Positions 9,201 through 18,036 of a stretch of 44,510 nt of DNA are shown here, piece after piece. Under the pieces are notes generated by a model that made no database searches, was not told where the DNA came from, and saw only the letters and a list, made by a program, of their open reading frames with translations. The stretch is taken from the NCBI GenBank assembly GCA_964405775.1, contig CAYOPG010000010.1, positions 1 through 44,510 of the forward strand. Reading direction: 5' to 3'. Numbering within the stretch: the first letter of the stretch is position 1; every line of letters starts with the position of its first letter. A program made the translations under genes and the position numbers. Source of the DNA: JAAZFF01 sp964405775. GTDB lineage: Bacteria > Verrucomicrobiota > Kiritimatiellia > RFP12 > UBA3636.

Positions 9201-12200
9201 GCCCGGGCCAGTCATACCGGTAAACCTTCATCCTCTGGCTACTGACGATCAACGCATCGTCGTCACCTGGTATCAAGACCCGACCCTCACCGATGAAATC
9301 CTCTGGCCGCACGCCGCGCGTGTATACATCCCGCGCTGGCCTCAGACGGCCGATGAAGGCCTCGGCCGGATCGTCATCGCGAGCCAGCATGGCAGCGAGG
9401 GCTTCGGAGCCGGAAAGGTAGAGCAACTGGTAGCTTCGGCAATCACAAACTTTGTCCCTGATGGCAAAGGAGGAACCACCACCAGCGTAGTCCCGGCAAC
9501 CTATACATACGATCCAAGCCGCATCCAGAATCCATCCATATATGTTCAGCCCAATCCCGTGCTGCCAGGCTACAACCCGAACGAAGAGCATGCGCTCATG
9601 GCGCCATCGTTGCGTTACGCTCAGGTTTCGCCTCGTCCCCCAGCGGCGTACGCACTCCGCAACAACGACCTGAACGCCTTCAATCCGAGCAGCAAGACGG
9701 AAAGCGGCCAGCCCGCCGGCTACACGTCGCATCCATTCGTGCTTGTCCAGTTCTTCGACACCGCAGTCGGCGAATACCGCATGCGCGTTTACAAAATTGA
9801 AAAAGAGGACACACTGATACCCGGTTACTCTTTAGCAAACCAGATGAAAGTGACGCCTGAGACTGCCGGAGGCGCAGTGCCATATTCCCCTAAGACTCTT
9901 GCTCTCGAGCCGCACATGACAATGGAGGCCGGCGAACCCGTAATCCCGTTCTATCCGCTGGGTGTCGTGGTCGGAGCCACACCTTCCCCGGAAACATATG
10001 GAACCAACATCCGCGGCCAATCGGCCTACTGGGAAGACCACAAGGGTACAAGCTGGGCGGTCTCTGGAGGAGAGGAGGCTTGGTTCACCCACTCAATATA
10101 CTACCCCATGGCTCCCGATTTCTGGTGGCCTCAAGGGCAATCCGGGCGCATAGTCTACAACACCGCAACCGGCGTCAAGACAGCGGCGATTCCGAACGTC
10201 GGTGACAGTGTTGCGTTCATGCCAAAATCCATCGGTCTTCTCCGTGACCTTGTTCCCGGAACTGCTGTCGATGCGTCAGTAGAGTCATTGGCCCAGCCAA
10301 CCCGCATCCTCTACAAGAGCGATTGGCCAAAAGTGTCTCCTGTACTGAAAGCTGGTGAAACGCTCACCTTCTCTGGTGGCGAATTCCGCGCCGACAACCC
10401 GACAATGCAGGTCGTGGACGAAAACGGTGACCTGCAGACAGTCCAGACGCCCGGCTTGCCAGGAGTGCTCGGATTTGCCGTCGGCGAGGTCGTGTTCGAC
10501 GCTCTAAACCCAAAAGGAGACCCCACATTGCTCGATAAGAGCTGGACCTTGCGAGCAGCCCAAGTGCTTGAGGCGCGAACACAGATACTCGCAAGCGGAG
10601 TATTTCCAGGATCCCTTCTGCCAGCGGCTGGGCGGACCCGCTTAAGCGGAGGAAAATACGTTTTCAACGATCTTCCGGCATCGTTGCAAAAGCGCTTCCG
10701 TTACGATCCTACAGCTCAGAGCTACGATCCCGCCTCCGGTTTGATGATTAGCGGTCGCATGGAAATCAGCGGAATCGTAAACGGCAAGACTATCAGCGAC
10801 GACACGCTGACGGCAGCCCCGCCTGCCGTCTACACACTAGAACCGAGCGTCATGACCTCTGCCGACCGTGACGCCCTTGTTGCCCTCTCAAGCGAGACGG
10901 CATGGATCAATGCTGTCAACAGCCTTTACGAAAAGACGCGCAATCCGACCGGTCTCCAGAACACCGCGGGCCAGGTTCGCACTGGCGAATACCTCGTGGG
11001 ACTACAGCCTAAAGTAGTCCGGGATCCGGTTACAGGCATGCCCGTATATCCCGCTTCATCGGACGGAAAAACCCCCGAGGCGGCTCGCCTTTTTGGCCCC
11101 GGCCTTGCGCTGATCCCCAACTCCAGGTTCCTCGACCCGAAAGGCACTATTCCAGGAACCACTCCGCTGCCGTTCCCCGACGTCTCATGGGTTACATTCG
11201 CAGAGAACAACGACCCTTCATTGGGCGGGTCTCCGGTAACCCTGCACGTAATCAAGGTCGACCGTCTCGAGCGCTACCGCGGCTCGATTCAGACCACGCT
11301 CTCCGACAACGTCTTCGATGAAAACATCGTACTGCGCCATACCGGAGAGTTCGGCGCCAACGCCGATGATCTCGTCTTCGAATGGTGGTATCGTCCAGAC
11401 GATGGAAGCCTGGACGTGCCCCCGCCATACATAGCCGACCCGGCTTCGGCAGGATCCTGGAAACTATTTCCCGACCCGACAGGCAAACAAGGCCTCGGCC
11501 GCGCGGAGATATTGCTCAAGGGCAACCCCAACACCCCTGAGACGTTGCTTGCTGACTCTTGGTGGTTTGTGCGATACCGCCACAAGAACGATGTCGTTTC
11601 TGGAACAGATTGGTACGTAAAACAGGACGATGGTTCCGGCAAAGTAAACTTTGAATGGGCAGGAGCCGGAAACAGCGACCCGTTCAACGATTTCAACCTC
11701 GACGGCTTCATGGACTACCGCGCCCAACTTTCGATGGGCTGGATAAAGCGCGTGCTCGATGCCGTCAATCCGTACGAGGCTCGTATCAGAGACTTCACGG
11801 GCGACGCTCCGTCGACTGTCTCCAGCATGCTCCAGCAGCTTGGCCCCCGCTTCGAAGGCCCGGTGGCACTCAATCCAGACAAAAACGTGATCGAAAACGT
11901 CGGGCTTATCGAGCTTTACGAGACGATTCTCAAACGGGCGTCGGATCTTAGCATCAACCTCTCTTCCCCAGTTTCAACGCCAGCAATAGCCAACGCGCTG
12001 CAACTAGCTTCGACGCGGCTATCGGACTTCTACACACTGCTCGCGAACGAAGCATACACGGATGCCAAAGATCCAACGATCGGCTTCGGCAGCGACTCCG
12101 TTGAGTACGGCGCTATGTCTCCGGTAGTCTTCAGCTTTCAGAACCAGCTCTCATCGCTTCTTGAAGAAGAGCTCGGACTGCTGCGCGGCGTGGACGATGA

Positions 12201-15200
12201 CTTCGCGCGCCCCGTTTACAACCGCCTTTTCTGGAACTTCACCAAGGGAGAGGGCGAGGCGGCATACGCAATGAACTACAACATCGCGGACATCACAGCC
12301 GATGGGTTCATAGATGAAACCGATGGCATGGCACTCTATCCGCAAGGGCATGGCGACGCATGGGGCCATTACCTGACGGCGCTTCGCAAGCAGTACGACA
12401 TGCTGCGGCATCCGTACTTCAACTGGGTGTCGCGCTCGGAGTTCTACAACCTCATGGACGTAGTCATGAAGGTGGATTTTCTCGACGAACGCAAGTTCGC
12501 TCAAATCGCCGCCGCCAAGGCTCGTGCTGGCGCAGAAGTGCTGGCCGTGACTTACCGCGAAAATTATGCCGAGGATCCGGAAGCTCAGTGGCAGGGATAT
12601 ACCGATGTCAACCCCGACCGCGCGTGGGGCGTTCAGGAATGGGCTCGCCGCACGGGCCAGGCGGCATACTTCGACTGGGTCGTGGCCAACGCGCTACTCC
12701 CCTCCGAGCACCCGAACAAGACGCTTGAGGGGATACAGAAAGTTGATCGAGAATCGAACTCCGACATCTCCGCTATCTCAGCTAACCTCAACAATGTGCA
12801 ACAGACCTTCGACGATGCCAACAAGGGGCTGAACCCACTCCGCCTATCCCCCAGAGCCGTGCCTTTCGACATCAACCCACAATCCATCGAGGATCTCGTT
12901 TACGGGCGCTCGCACTTCGAGCAGATGTATGACAAAGCGCTAGCCGCACTTCAAAACGCAAAGGTGGTGTGGGACAACGCAAACGCCGCGCAAAACCGCC
13001 TGCGGCAGGTTGCCAACAACGAGACAGAGTTCCGAAACGACGTCTATCAGGAAGACCTGGCCTACAAAAATCGCCTGATCGAAATCTTCGGGCGGCCGTA
13101 CGATGGCACTGTTGGCTCCGGCAAGATGTATCCGGCCGGCTACGATGGTCCGGATTTGGCGCTTTACATGTACGTGGGAGTAAATGAAATCAGCGACAAG
13201 ACCGTGCCTGGACCGGCGCTCTCCTACGCATCGTTCAACGACAAAAACGTGCTCTCGGGAGGCGACCTCTACAACGCCTTCGTAAATGGTCAGGGAGGGA
13301 TGAGCATAGCCAATGCTGACAAAACCGGTGAAATGCGCAAACTGATCGCCCCGTCGCTTGTGGCTAAAACGGAAGGAGCCACCGCGGACATTCTGGCGCG
13401 TGACGGCCTGTATTCAGTTGAATTCATAGACATGGAAACAGGGATGGAGAATCTGGACATGATCATGCCGGTGACGGCGGCTGGTTACACTTATAAGGCA
13501 CCTCCTGAATGGGGGGCTCGCCCCGCTATGGGCGAGTTGCAGACAGTGATAAACGAGATGATGCAACAAGAGGCCGAGGTCGCGCTTGCGATTGATGCAT
13601 GGAACTCGCTCTCCGCCGACATCGTCAAGTCGATTCGTCTTGCCAACGCGCAACTCCAGACAAGCGCCGACATACGCTATCGCACTCAGGCAATGGTGCG
13701 TTCCAAATACATTATCAGCGGCGCAATAAGCGGAGTAAACGCCGCTATCGAGATATTTGAAGACCTAAAGACGACTATAACAACTACTTTATCGGCTGTC
13801 GGCAGTTCCCTGCCCACTACTATGCCCACTGTGGGGCTGGCCATATCCCCAGGTGATGCGCTCGCGCCCGTTCGCGGCGGACTGGATGTAGCTTCTTACA
13901 CCGCATCCGGAGGAATAAGCGGTGCGCAGGCCGCACTGCGCGCCATTATGACCGCTCAGGAGATCGCTCTCAATGTTGCCGAACAGGAGGTCGAACTCGC
14001 CAACGACGCGGACGAACGCACTCAGGCGCGCCGCGAGCTGCTGAAAGGGATAGAAGACCTCGTGGGGAACGAAGCGTCGGTGCGTCTCGCGGTATTCAAG
14101 GAGATTGAAGCCTACCGTGCCCTCTCCGACCGATACCGCTCGCTTCTAGCCGAAGGCTCTGGCCTCATTGATGAACGCGCGGCGTACAACAAACGTGTCG
14201 CCGAAATGACGCAGAAGAACCGCTACCAAGACATGACTTTCCGCGTACAGCGCAACCATGCTCTTGAGCAGTACGATTCGATGTTTGAAATCGCCGCGCG
14301 CTATGCCTATCTCGCTACAAAGGCGTACGACTACGAAACGAACTTCGATCCGTCAGATGCCGGCTCGCCACGCGACCTCTATGCGGAAATAGTGAAGGCG
14401 CGCACAATTGGCTATATGCCGGACGGGGTTCCGCAAGTAGGTGAAGGCGGACTCTCCGAAGTAATGGCTCGCCTGAGAATCAACTACGAGTCGCTCAAAG
14501 GGCAACTGGGGTTCAACAACCCGCAGACAGAAACAGGCAAGATGTCGCTCCGCACCGAGCTGTACCGTATTCTTCCGTCAGGCTCGGCCCAGCCTTACGC
14601 CGCGGGATTTCCCGGCAGCGGTCTGGATTCAGACACGCTCTGGCGCCAGACGCTCCGAAACGCACACGTTGAAAACCTGTGGGATGTTCCTGAATTCCGC
14701 CGCTACGCCCGCCCATTCGCCGCCCCCGTCGACGCTGATGGGAACCCTGTGGTGGAGCCTGGCCTCGTGCTGCGCTTCAGCACCTCAATTCTCGCCGGAG
14801 ACAACGTGTTTGGACACCCCCTCAGCGGTGGCGACCACGCCTACGACCCGTCGGTGTTCGCAACAAAGATACGTTCCGTCGGTGTCTGGTTTTCGGATTA
14901 CCTCTCTGGAGACGTGTTGAACGACCTGCCACAGGCACCGCGAGTGTACCTCATACCCGTAGGGCAGGATGTCATGTCCGTAGCCAACGCCCCGTCGCCG
15001 GATCAAGTCCGCTACTGGAACGTTGTTGACCAGACCGTACCGGTGCCGTTGCCCGCGCTGACTTCCAATCTTGATCGCAGCGCGTACGTACCGCTGCTCG
15101 ACAGCCTCAACTGGAATACAGGGACGGAAGAGCGCAAATATTCCAGCTTCAGGGCATACCACGACGGAGGTGCCGCCATCAACTTGGACGAGCTTGTCCT

Positions 15201-15363
15201 GAACAGCCGCCTCGTCGGCCGCTCCGTATGGAACACTGAATGGGTGCTGATCATACCCGGGCAAACACTCAACAGCGACCCCGATGAAGGCCTCGAACGC
15301 TTCATCAGCCAGGTTTCCGATATTAAACTGGTTTTCCAAACCTACGGCCACTCCGGAAACTAA
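6229..15363 (+). CDS. Giant secreted PA14-domain protein with a Tc-toxin-A-like C-terminus
   Basis: A 3044-residue exported protein. The start at 6229 is favoured over 6217 because GATGAGG lies 6 bases before it. Signal peptide about 1-22 (cleavage AHA). A PA14-type domain covers about 88-231 (HAYLRAPRTGSYVFWIASDD, then LYLERDG, then VEGNYYYIRALMKE); PA14 commonly binds carbohydrate or mediates adhesion. A long beta-rich region follows to about 1680. Conserved-looking blocks then come: EFGANADDLVFEWWYRPDDG near 1710, a D-x-N-x-D-G loop near 1816-1824 (DFNLDGFMDYR), and about 2016-2160 with the EF-hand-like DITADGFIDETD and HGDAWGHYLTALRKQYDML. Residues about 2165-2760 are long helices. The last ~230 residues are beta-rich and end FISQVSDIKLVFQTYG. 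The helix-then-beta end resembles TcA subunits; that is inference. It lies 21 bp before the next gene. Confidence 0.85.
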   Translation: METKSILKTLGAVFLAASCAHAAEIPFTIEITPTGSYSMDVKLINESSESINGLTFSIEGTGKKFGSISSGSLTRDASVLEPKYLTESSEWGVVREVWYGIVGMAVTDLTLNNRYPNYPDYRQIIAGSFAAPPNTADNYGQRMHAYLRAPRTGSYVFWIASDDFGELYLERDGSLQRIAHVPGYTGVNEWNKYAEQKSVAINLVEGNYYYIRALMKEGGGGDNLSVGWSRPLDADKTQPSEIIPTQYLRIRPGDNNEPLQTANPVAAAGEESDTIRIININGLDTGKSISFKASMTPPPANAAKVLWNNGANVPNAKVTVYGVNGGSSSLNIPDTASNLSGVKYTFSTTTRPRKLIVDSRVDGLGAFVSNFVVTVSDSGKTVSYTNNTSKLSLSNLSDGTKVDISAVSAVYMNESGEFLYDSTSIPAQNEEDSQNPSRQRYAATGISVNNTPQTGDPTLYSFTVASDAEINIRWRHEYALMVNHDFSKTKSPELDPTGTPWAGPLTSSASGNPTPDSTKTHWIPKGDQVIAQIDGQVLDFSRAGLDIRHVPTHYVARGSARGVYSERDSYTNAFTVGQSPAQRQQVDSFSMSGWGEITYQWQIQYGIRINIDDPSRSSLPRVFRLDRVSGKDIEVGSLEGVFWFNPGDAIKVASPANVTTDPASKALGGWMSGDGFYFSMSGDVDSQTGALLSGGPTVGPDGPVALWIPNYMDSAGRLYRALSITSLRRPARVLWTYGEPVFRVTARIGEFVFQNDQTLLEQYPVIAEMVVNPPAYINMMSISGNNKNVAESDMAIWDPNARQLLPLIPGQFRATWTDSTGKNIRIIVDVLPPDKPHYPHIVGSPPVQLTPDPQGLFQFRGIKYSENEAVVTDGSLFTADKAGRTVLLFTEIKQVGRGEPKEYMRVRMVQSKLWKDAALPTVEAIIGQAIRDDQLDLAKLGTGYVRFPNARFNAGIYDATKLDGLRSVNVYDMTALRSTTAEKIVVNHNALPGPVIPVNLHPLATDDQRIVVTWYQDPTLTDEILWPHAARVYIPRWPQTADEGLGRIVIASQHGSEGFGAGKVEQLVASAITNFVPDGKGGTTTSVVPATYTYDPSRIQNPSIYVQPNPVLPGYNPNEEHALMAPSLRYAQVSPRPPAAYALRNNDLNAFNPSSKTESGQPAGYTSHPFVLVQFFDTAVGEYRMRVYKIEKEDTLIPGYSLANQMKVTPETAGGAVPYSPKTLALEPHMTMEAGEPVIPFYPLGVVVGATPSPETYGTNIRGQSAYWEDHKGTSWAVSGGEEAWFTHSIYYPMAPDFWWPQGQSGRIVYNTATGVKTAAIPNVGDSVAFMPKSIGLLRDLVPGTAVDASVESLAQPTRILYKSDWPKVSPVLKAGETLTFSGGEFRADNPTMQVVDENGDLQTVQTPGLPGVLGFAVGEVVFDALNPKGDPTLLDKSWTLRAAQVLEARTQILASGVFPGSLLPAAGRTRLSGGKYVFNDLPASLQKRFRYDPTAQSYDPASGLMISGRMEISGIVNGKTISDDTLTAAPPAVYTLEPSVMTSADRDALVALSSETAWINAVNSLYEKTRNPTGLQNTAGQVRTGEYLVGLQPKVVRDPVTGMPVYPASSDGKTPEAARLFGPGLALIPNSRFLDPKGTIPGTTPLPFPDVSWVTFAENNDPSLGGSPVTLHVIKVDRLERYRGSIQTTLSDNVFDENIVLRHTGEFGANADDLVFEWWYRPDDGSLDVPPPYIADPASAGSWKLFPDPTGKQGLGRAEILLKGNPNTPETLLADSWWFVRYRHKNDVVSGTDWYVKQDDGSGKVNFEWAGAGNSDPFNDFNLDGFMDYRAQLSMGWIKRVLDAVNPYEARIRDFTGDAPSTVSSMLQQLGPRFEGPVALNPDKNVIENVGLIELYETILKRASDLSINLSSPVSTPAIANALQLASTRLSDFYTLLANEAYTDAKDPTIGFGSDSVEYGAMSPVVFSFQNQLSSLLEEELGLLRGVDDDFARPVYNRLFWNFTKGEGEAAYAMNYNIADITADGFIDETDGMALYPQGHGDAWGHYLTALRKQYDMLRHPYFNWVSRSEFYNLMDVVMKVDFLDERKFAQIAAAKARAGAEVLAVTYRENYAEDPEAQWQGYTDVNPDRAWGVQEWARRTGQAAYFDWVVANALLPSEHPNKTLEGIQKVDRESNSDISAISANLNNVQQTFDDANKGLNPLRLSPRAVPFDINPQSIEDLVYGRSHFEQMYDKALAALQNAKVVWDNANAAQNRLRQVANNETEFRNDVYQEDLAYKNRLIEIFGRPYDGTVGSGKMYPAGYDGPDLALYMYVGVNEISDKTVPGPALSYASFNDKNVLSGGDLYNAFVNGQGGMSIANADKTGEMRKLIAPSLVAKTEGATADILARDGLYSVEFIDMETGMENLDMIMPVTAAGYTYKAPPEWGARPAMGELQTVINEMMQQEAEVALAIDAWNSLSADIVKSIRLANAQLQTSADIRYRTQAMVRSKYIISGAISGVNAAIEIFEDLKTTITTTLSAVGSSLPTTMPTVGLAISPGDALAPVRGGLDVASYTASGGISGAQAALRAIMTAQEIALNVAEQEVELANDADERTQARRELLKGIEDLVGNEASVRLAVFKEIEAYRALSDRYRSLLAEGSGLIDERAAYNKRVAEMTQKNRYQDMTFRVQRNHALEQYDSMFEIAARYAYLATKAYDYETNFDPSDAGSPRDLYAEIVKARTIGYMPDGVPQVGEGGLSEVMARLRINYESLKGQLGFNNPQTETGKMSLRTELYRILPSGSAQPYAAGFPGSGLDSDTLWRQTLRNAHVENLWDVPEFRRYARPFAAPVDADGNPVVEPGLVLRFSTSILAGDNVFGHPLSGGDHAYDPSVFATKIRSVGVWFSDYLSGDVLNDLPQAPRVYLIPVGQDVMSVANAPSPDQVRYWNVVDQTVPVPLPALTSNLDRSAYVPLLDSLNWNTGTEERKYSSFRAYHDGGAAINLDELVLNSRLVGRSVWNTEWVLIIPGQTLNSDPDEGLERFISQVSDIKLVFQTYGHSGN

Positions 15364-15384
15364 ACGCGGAAGGATTGACAAGCC

Positions 15385-18036
15385 ATGAAAACATACAAAT
15401 ATATCTTCCACACAGCCGCAATCGCCGCAATCTCACTCGCGGGCGTACTGTCCAGCGCACAATCAGTCACCGAACCGCCGACGATTTTCTACGGCAAAGT
15501 CCTCGGCACCGGCTCTGCCCAGCCCTTCCTGATCACCGAAGGTCTTATCGAATGGACAATTAAGCGCCACGACGGATCAAACGTGACGTTTCAAACGCAT
15601 CTGTTCGATCTTGGCGATGGCGATTACTCATACAGGCTGGAAATTCCACACTCCGCCATAGCGCTCGGTCTCGTGGATGATCCGTATGGAGTGCCGATGC
15701 CACCCATGCCGGAAGTAAACGTCCACACATCGGTCAAAGTAGACGGCCAGCCCGCCACACTGCTCGGACCCGCGCCATCGGCTTTCACCACAGAGCAGTT
15801 GCTGCGCACTGCCACTCACCGTCTGGACTTGGGGCTTGAGCGCAACGCGCCAGACTCCGACGGCGACGGCATCCCAGACTGGTGGGAGGATGCGAATAAC
15901 CTGGACAAACAGAGCCAGGCTGACGCCGCGCTCGATGTTAACGGCGACGGTATCACCGCGCTTGAAGCGTATCTTCGTGGCCTCGACCCCGCACGGGACG
16001 CACGTGCCCCGTGCGTGGTGACATCTGAACTGCTAGTGTACCCGGCCGGGACGACGGCGATTCTGCTAGACACACTCGACCTTGACAGCGCGCCCGGCAA
16101 TGTACAGTACACGCTGGTGTCACCTCCCGCTTCGGGCACTCTGACTCTTCGCAATGCACTCTCAGACCCGCTATCGCCGGACTCCGTACTGGCTGTTGGG
16201 GGGCAGTTTACGCAAGCAGACATACTAGCCGGACGCGTGGTTTATGATCACGACGGATCTGCCAACGCTCCGGGTTCATTCACGGTATCCGTGAGTGACG
16301 AAGATCCGGCACACACAGCGGTTGAGACAACCATCGCGTTGCTACCATTTGATCCCGGCAATTATGTTGCAGCGAATATGACAGCTCTTGAAGCGAGGCG
16401 CATCATAAATCATCACCACGCCACACGCGGCTTTGTCGTAATGGACGCGGCGGGAATGCCACACGATGCCGCCATTTCCGCTCCTAGCACCGGTTTGGCA
16501 GGTACAGCGCTCGAAGCATACCGCTCTTCATACGGCGACGACCGCCGCGCGCTACTGGCAGGGGCTTCAGGCAATGGATGGGCGCTTGCAGGTGGGCACA
16601 GGGACGATGTCCTCATGCCGGGCACCGGCAACGGCACCCTCTCTGGCGGACTTGGCGCCGACAACTTTGTATTCGGCTACTTCGACACAGGCGATGCAAC
16701 AATAACCGACTTCTCGACAGCGGAAGGCGATGTCATAGACTTCGACGACCTTCCTTCAAGGACCGGCGGTTACGTGCATGAATATCTGCAATTAGCTTCC
16801 ATAAACGGTGAACCCAAACTCAGCGTCGACCTCGATGGCAACGGAGTAGGCTTCACCAACCTAGCTGTTGCCCTGCCGGGCTTTGACATAGCCAAGGGCG
16901 ACCTATACGATCTGGTTGAAGGCGGAAACCTATTAGTCGGCGGCCTACGTCTGCAGCCGCTGCTGAGCATCGAGGCCACTACGCCTAACACGGCGGAAAA
17001 CAGCCCTACCCCCGCAGTTTTCACCATCCGCCGCCGCGGCAGCCTGTCTGAAGCGCTGAGCGTCAATATCATGCTGACCGGCACGGCGGCGAACGGCACA
17101 GACTACGAATTCGTAGCGTCCACAGTCCCAATCCCGGCTGGCGTGGCCTCTGCAACGGTCGCAATCACCCCTTACAAAGACAGCGTAACCGAGGGATCCG
17201 AATTCGCACAACTCGCGATCCAGCCTGGTGCGGGATATTCAATTGCCACCGCAAATCGTGCCACAGTCACAATCGACGATCTGCGCATGTTGATCTCTCT
17301 TGAATTGAACAGGCCGCTTGCCGTGCGCGATTCCATTCCGACAACTAGCGGAAGGATCGTTGTAAGGCGCAGCGACGTTACCGCGATCCCCGTCGACATC
17401 TTCCTGACCATTGAAGGCACGGCTTTGAACGGGATTGACTACGAGTATGTGGAAGACATCGTCAGCATGGCTGCCGGACAGGTGACAAAAGTGATTAACA
17501 TAACCCCGAAAGCCACCGCCATCCTTGCCGACGGCGCGGAAACTGTCCGCATAGGCATAGAGAACGATCCTGCATACCTGATTGCCGGTGCGACTCCCGT
17601 GCAGGTCGTGATCATCGAGCGTAATGACACCTTCGCCAACTGGGCGGCGCGCGAATTCAGTGTCGGCACAGCAGATGTCAAGGCATTCGCCACTCAAGAT
17701 CTGGGTAGCACGGGCATAACCCAATTCCAGCGCTACGCCTTCGGGCTCGATCCGCACAATCCGACCATCGACGGAATGCCGAAGCCGATCGTCCGTGAAG
17801 GTCGTCTCGTAGTGACTTTCCGCAAACCGTACAGCGCGCGGGGCGACGTCGTTTACACCGTCACAGGCATGACCGACCTCAAGGATCCGGCAGGGAGCAG
17901 TGTCCCTGTGCAGCAGGTCTTCCCTGATTCCTTGGAGTCTGATCCTCAGCGCGTTTACTACGAAATCGGATCTGCCGCGCAGGACGCCCCTGCGGCATTC
18001 ATGGAAGTCAAAGCAGAATGGATAGAAACACCATGA
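15385..18036 (+). CDS. Secreted calcium-binding-type protein: TSP3-like loops, cadherin-like, RTX-like motif, two Calx-beta
   Basis: An 883-residue exported protein with signal peptide about 1-25. From the N-terminus: an unnamed beta block; a thrombospondin-3/EF-hand-like pair at 157-200 (DSDGDGIPDWWE, then DVNGDGITALEAYL) expected to bind Ca2+; a CSPG4/cadherin-like repeat about 215-310; and an RTX/type-I-secretion-like block about 410-455 (GNGTLSGGLGADNFVFG, then ITDFSTAEGDVIDF). Two Calx-beta domains follow, about 526-632 and 636-742 (each with a NGxDYE motif and a rising-hydrophobic end). The C-terminal ~130 residues begin FQRYAFGLDP, a PVC-type terminal module. The RTX-like block normally sits at the C-terminus and here is internal. 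GGAAGG lies about 10 bases before the start. The gene overlaps the downstream foldase gene by ATGA. Confidence 0.85.
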   Translation: MKTYKYIFHTAAIAAISLAGVLSSAQSVTEPPTIFYGKVLGTGSAQPFLITEGLIEWTIKRHDGSNVTFQTHLFDLGDGDYSYRLEIPHSAIALGLVDDPYGVPMPPMPEVNVHTSVKVDGQPATLLGPAPSAFTTEQLLRTATHRLDLGLERNAPDSDGDGIPDWWEDANNLDKQSQADAALDVNGDGITALEAYLRGLDPARDARAPCVVTSELLVYPAGTTAILLDTLDLDSAPGNVQYTLVSPPASGTLTLRNALSDPLSPDSVLAVGGQFTQADILAGRVVYDHDGSANAPGSFTVSVSDEDPAHTAVETTIALLPFDPGNYVAANMTALEARRIINHHHATRGFVVMDAAGMPHDAAISAPSTGLAGTALEAYRSSYGDDRRALLAGASGNGWALAGGHRDDVLMPGTGNGTLSGGLGADNFVFGYFDTGDATITDFSTAEGDVIDFDDLPSRTGGYVHEYLQLASINGEPKLSVDLDGNGVGFTNLAVALPGFDIAKGDLYDLVEGGNLLVGGLRLQPLLSIEATTPNTAENSPTPAVFTIRRRGSLSEALSVNIMLTGTAANGTDYEFVASTVPIPAGVASATVAITPYKDSVTEGSEFAQLAIQPGAGYSIATANRATVTIDDLRMLISLELNRPLAVRDSIPTTSGRIVVRRSDVTAIPVDIFLTIEGTALNGIDYEYVEDIVSMAAGQVTKVINITPKATAILADGAETVRIGIENDPAYLIAGATPVQVVIIERNDTFANWAAREFSVGTADVKAFATQDLGSTGITQFQRYAFGLDPHNPTIDGMPKPIVREGRLVVTFRKPYSARGDVVYTVTGMTDLKDPAGSSVPVQQVFPDSLESDPQRVYYEIGSAAQDAPAAFMEVKAEWIETP

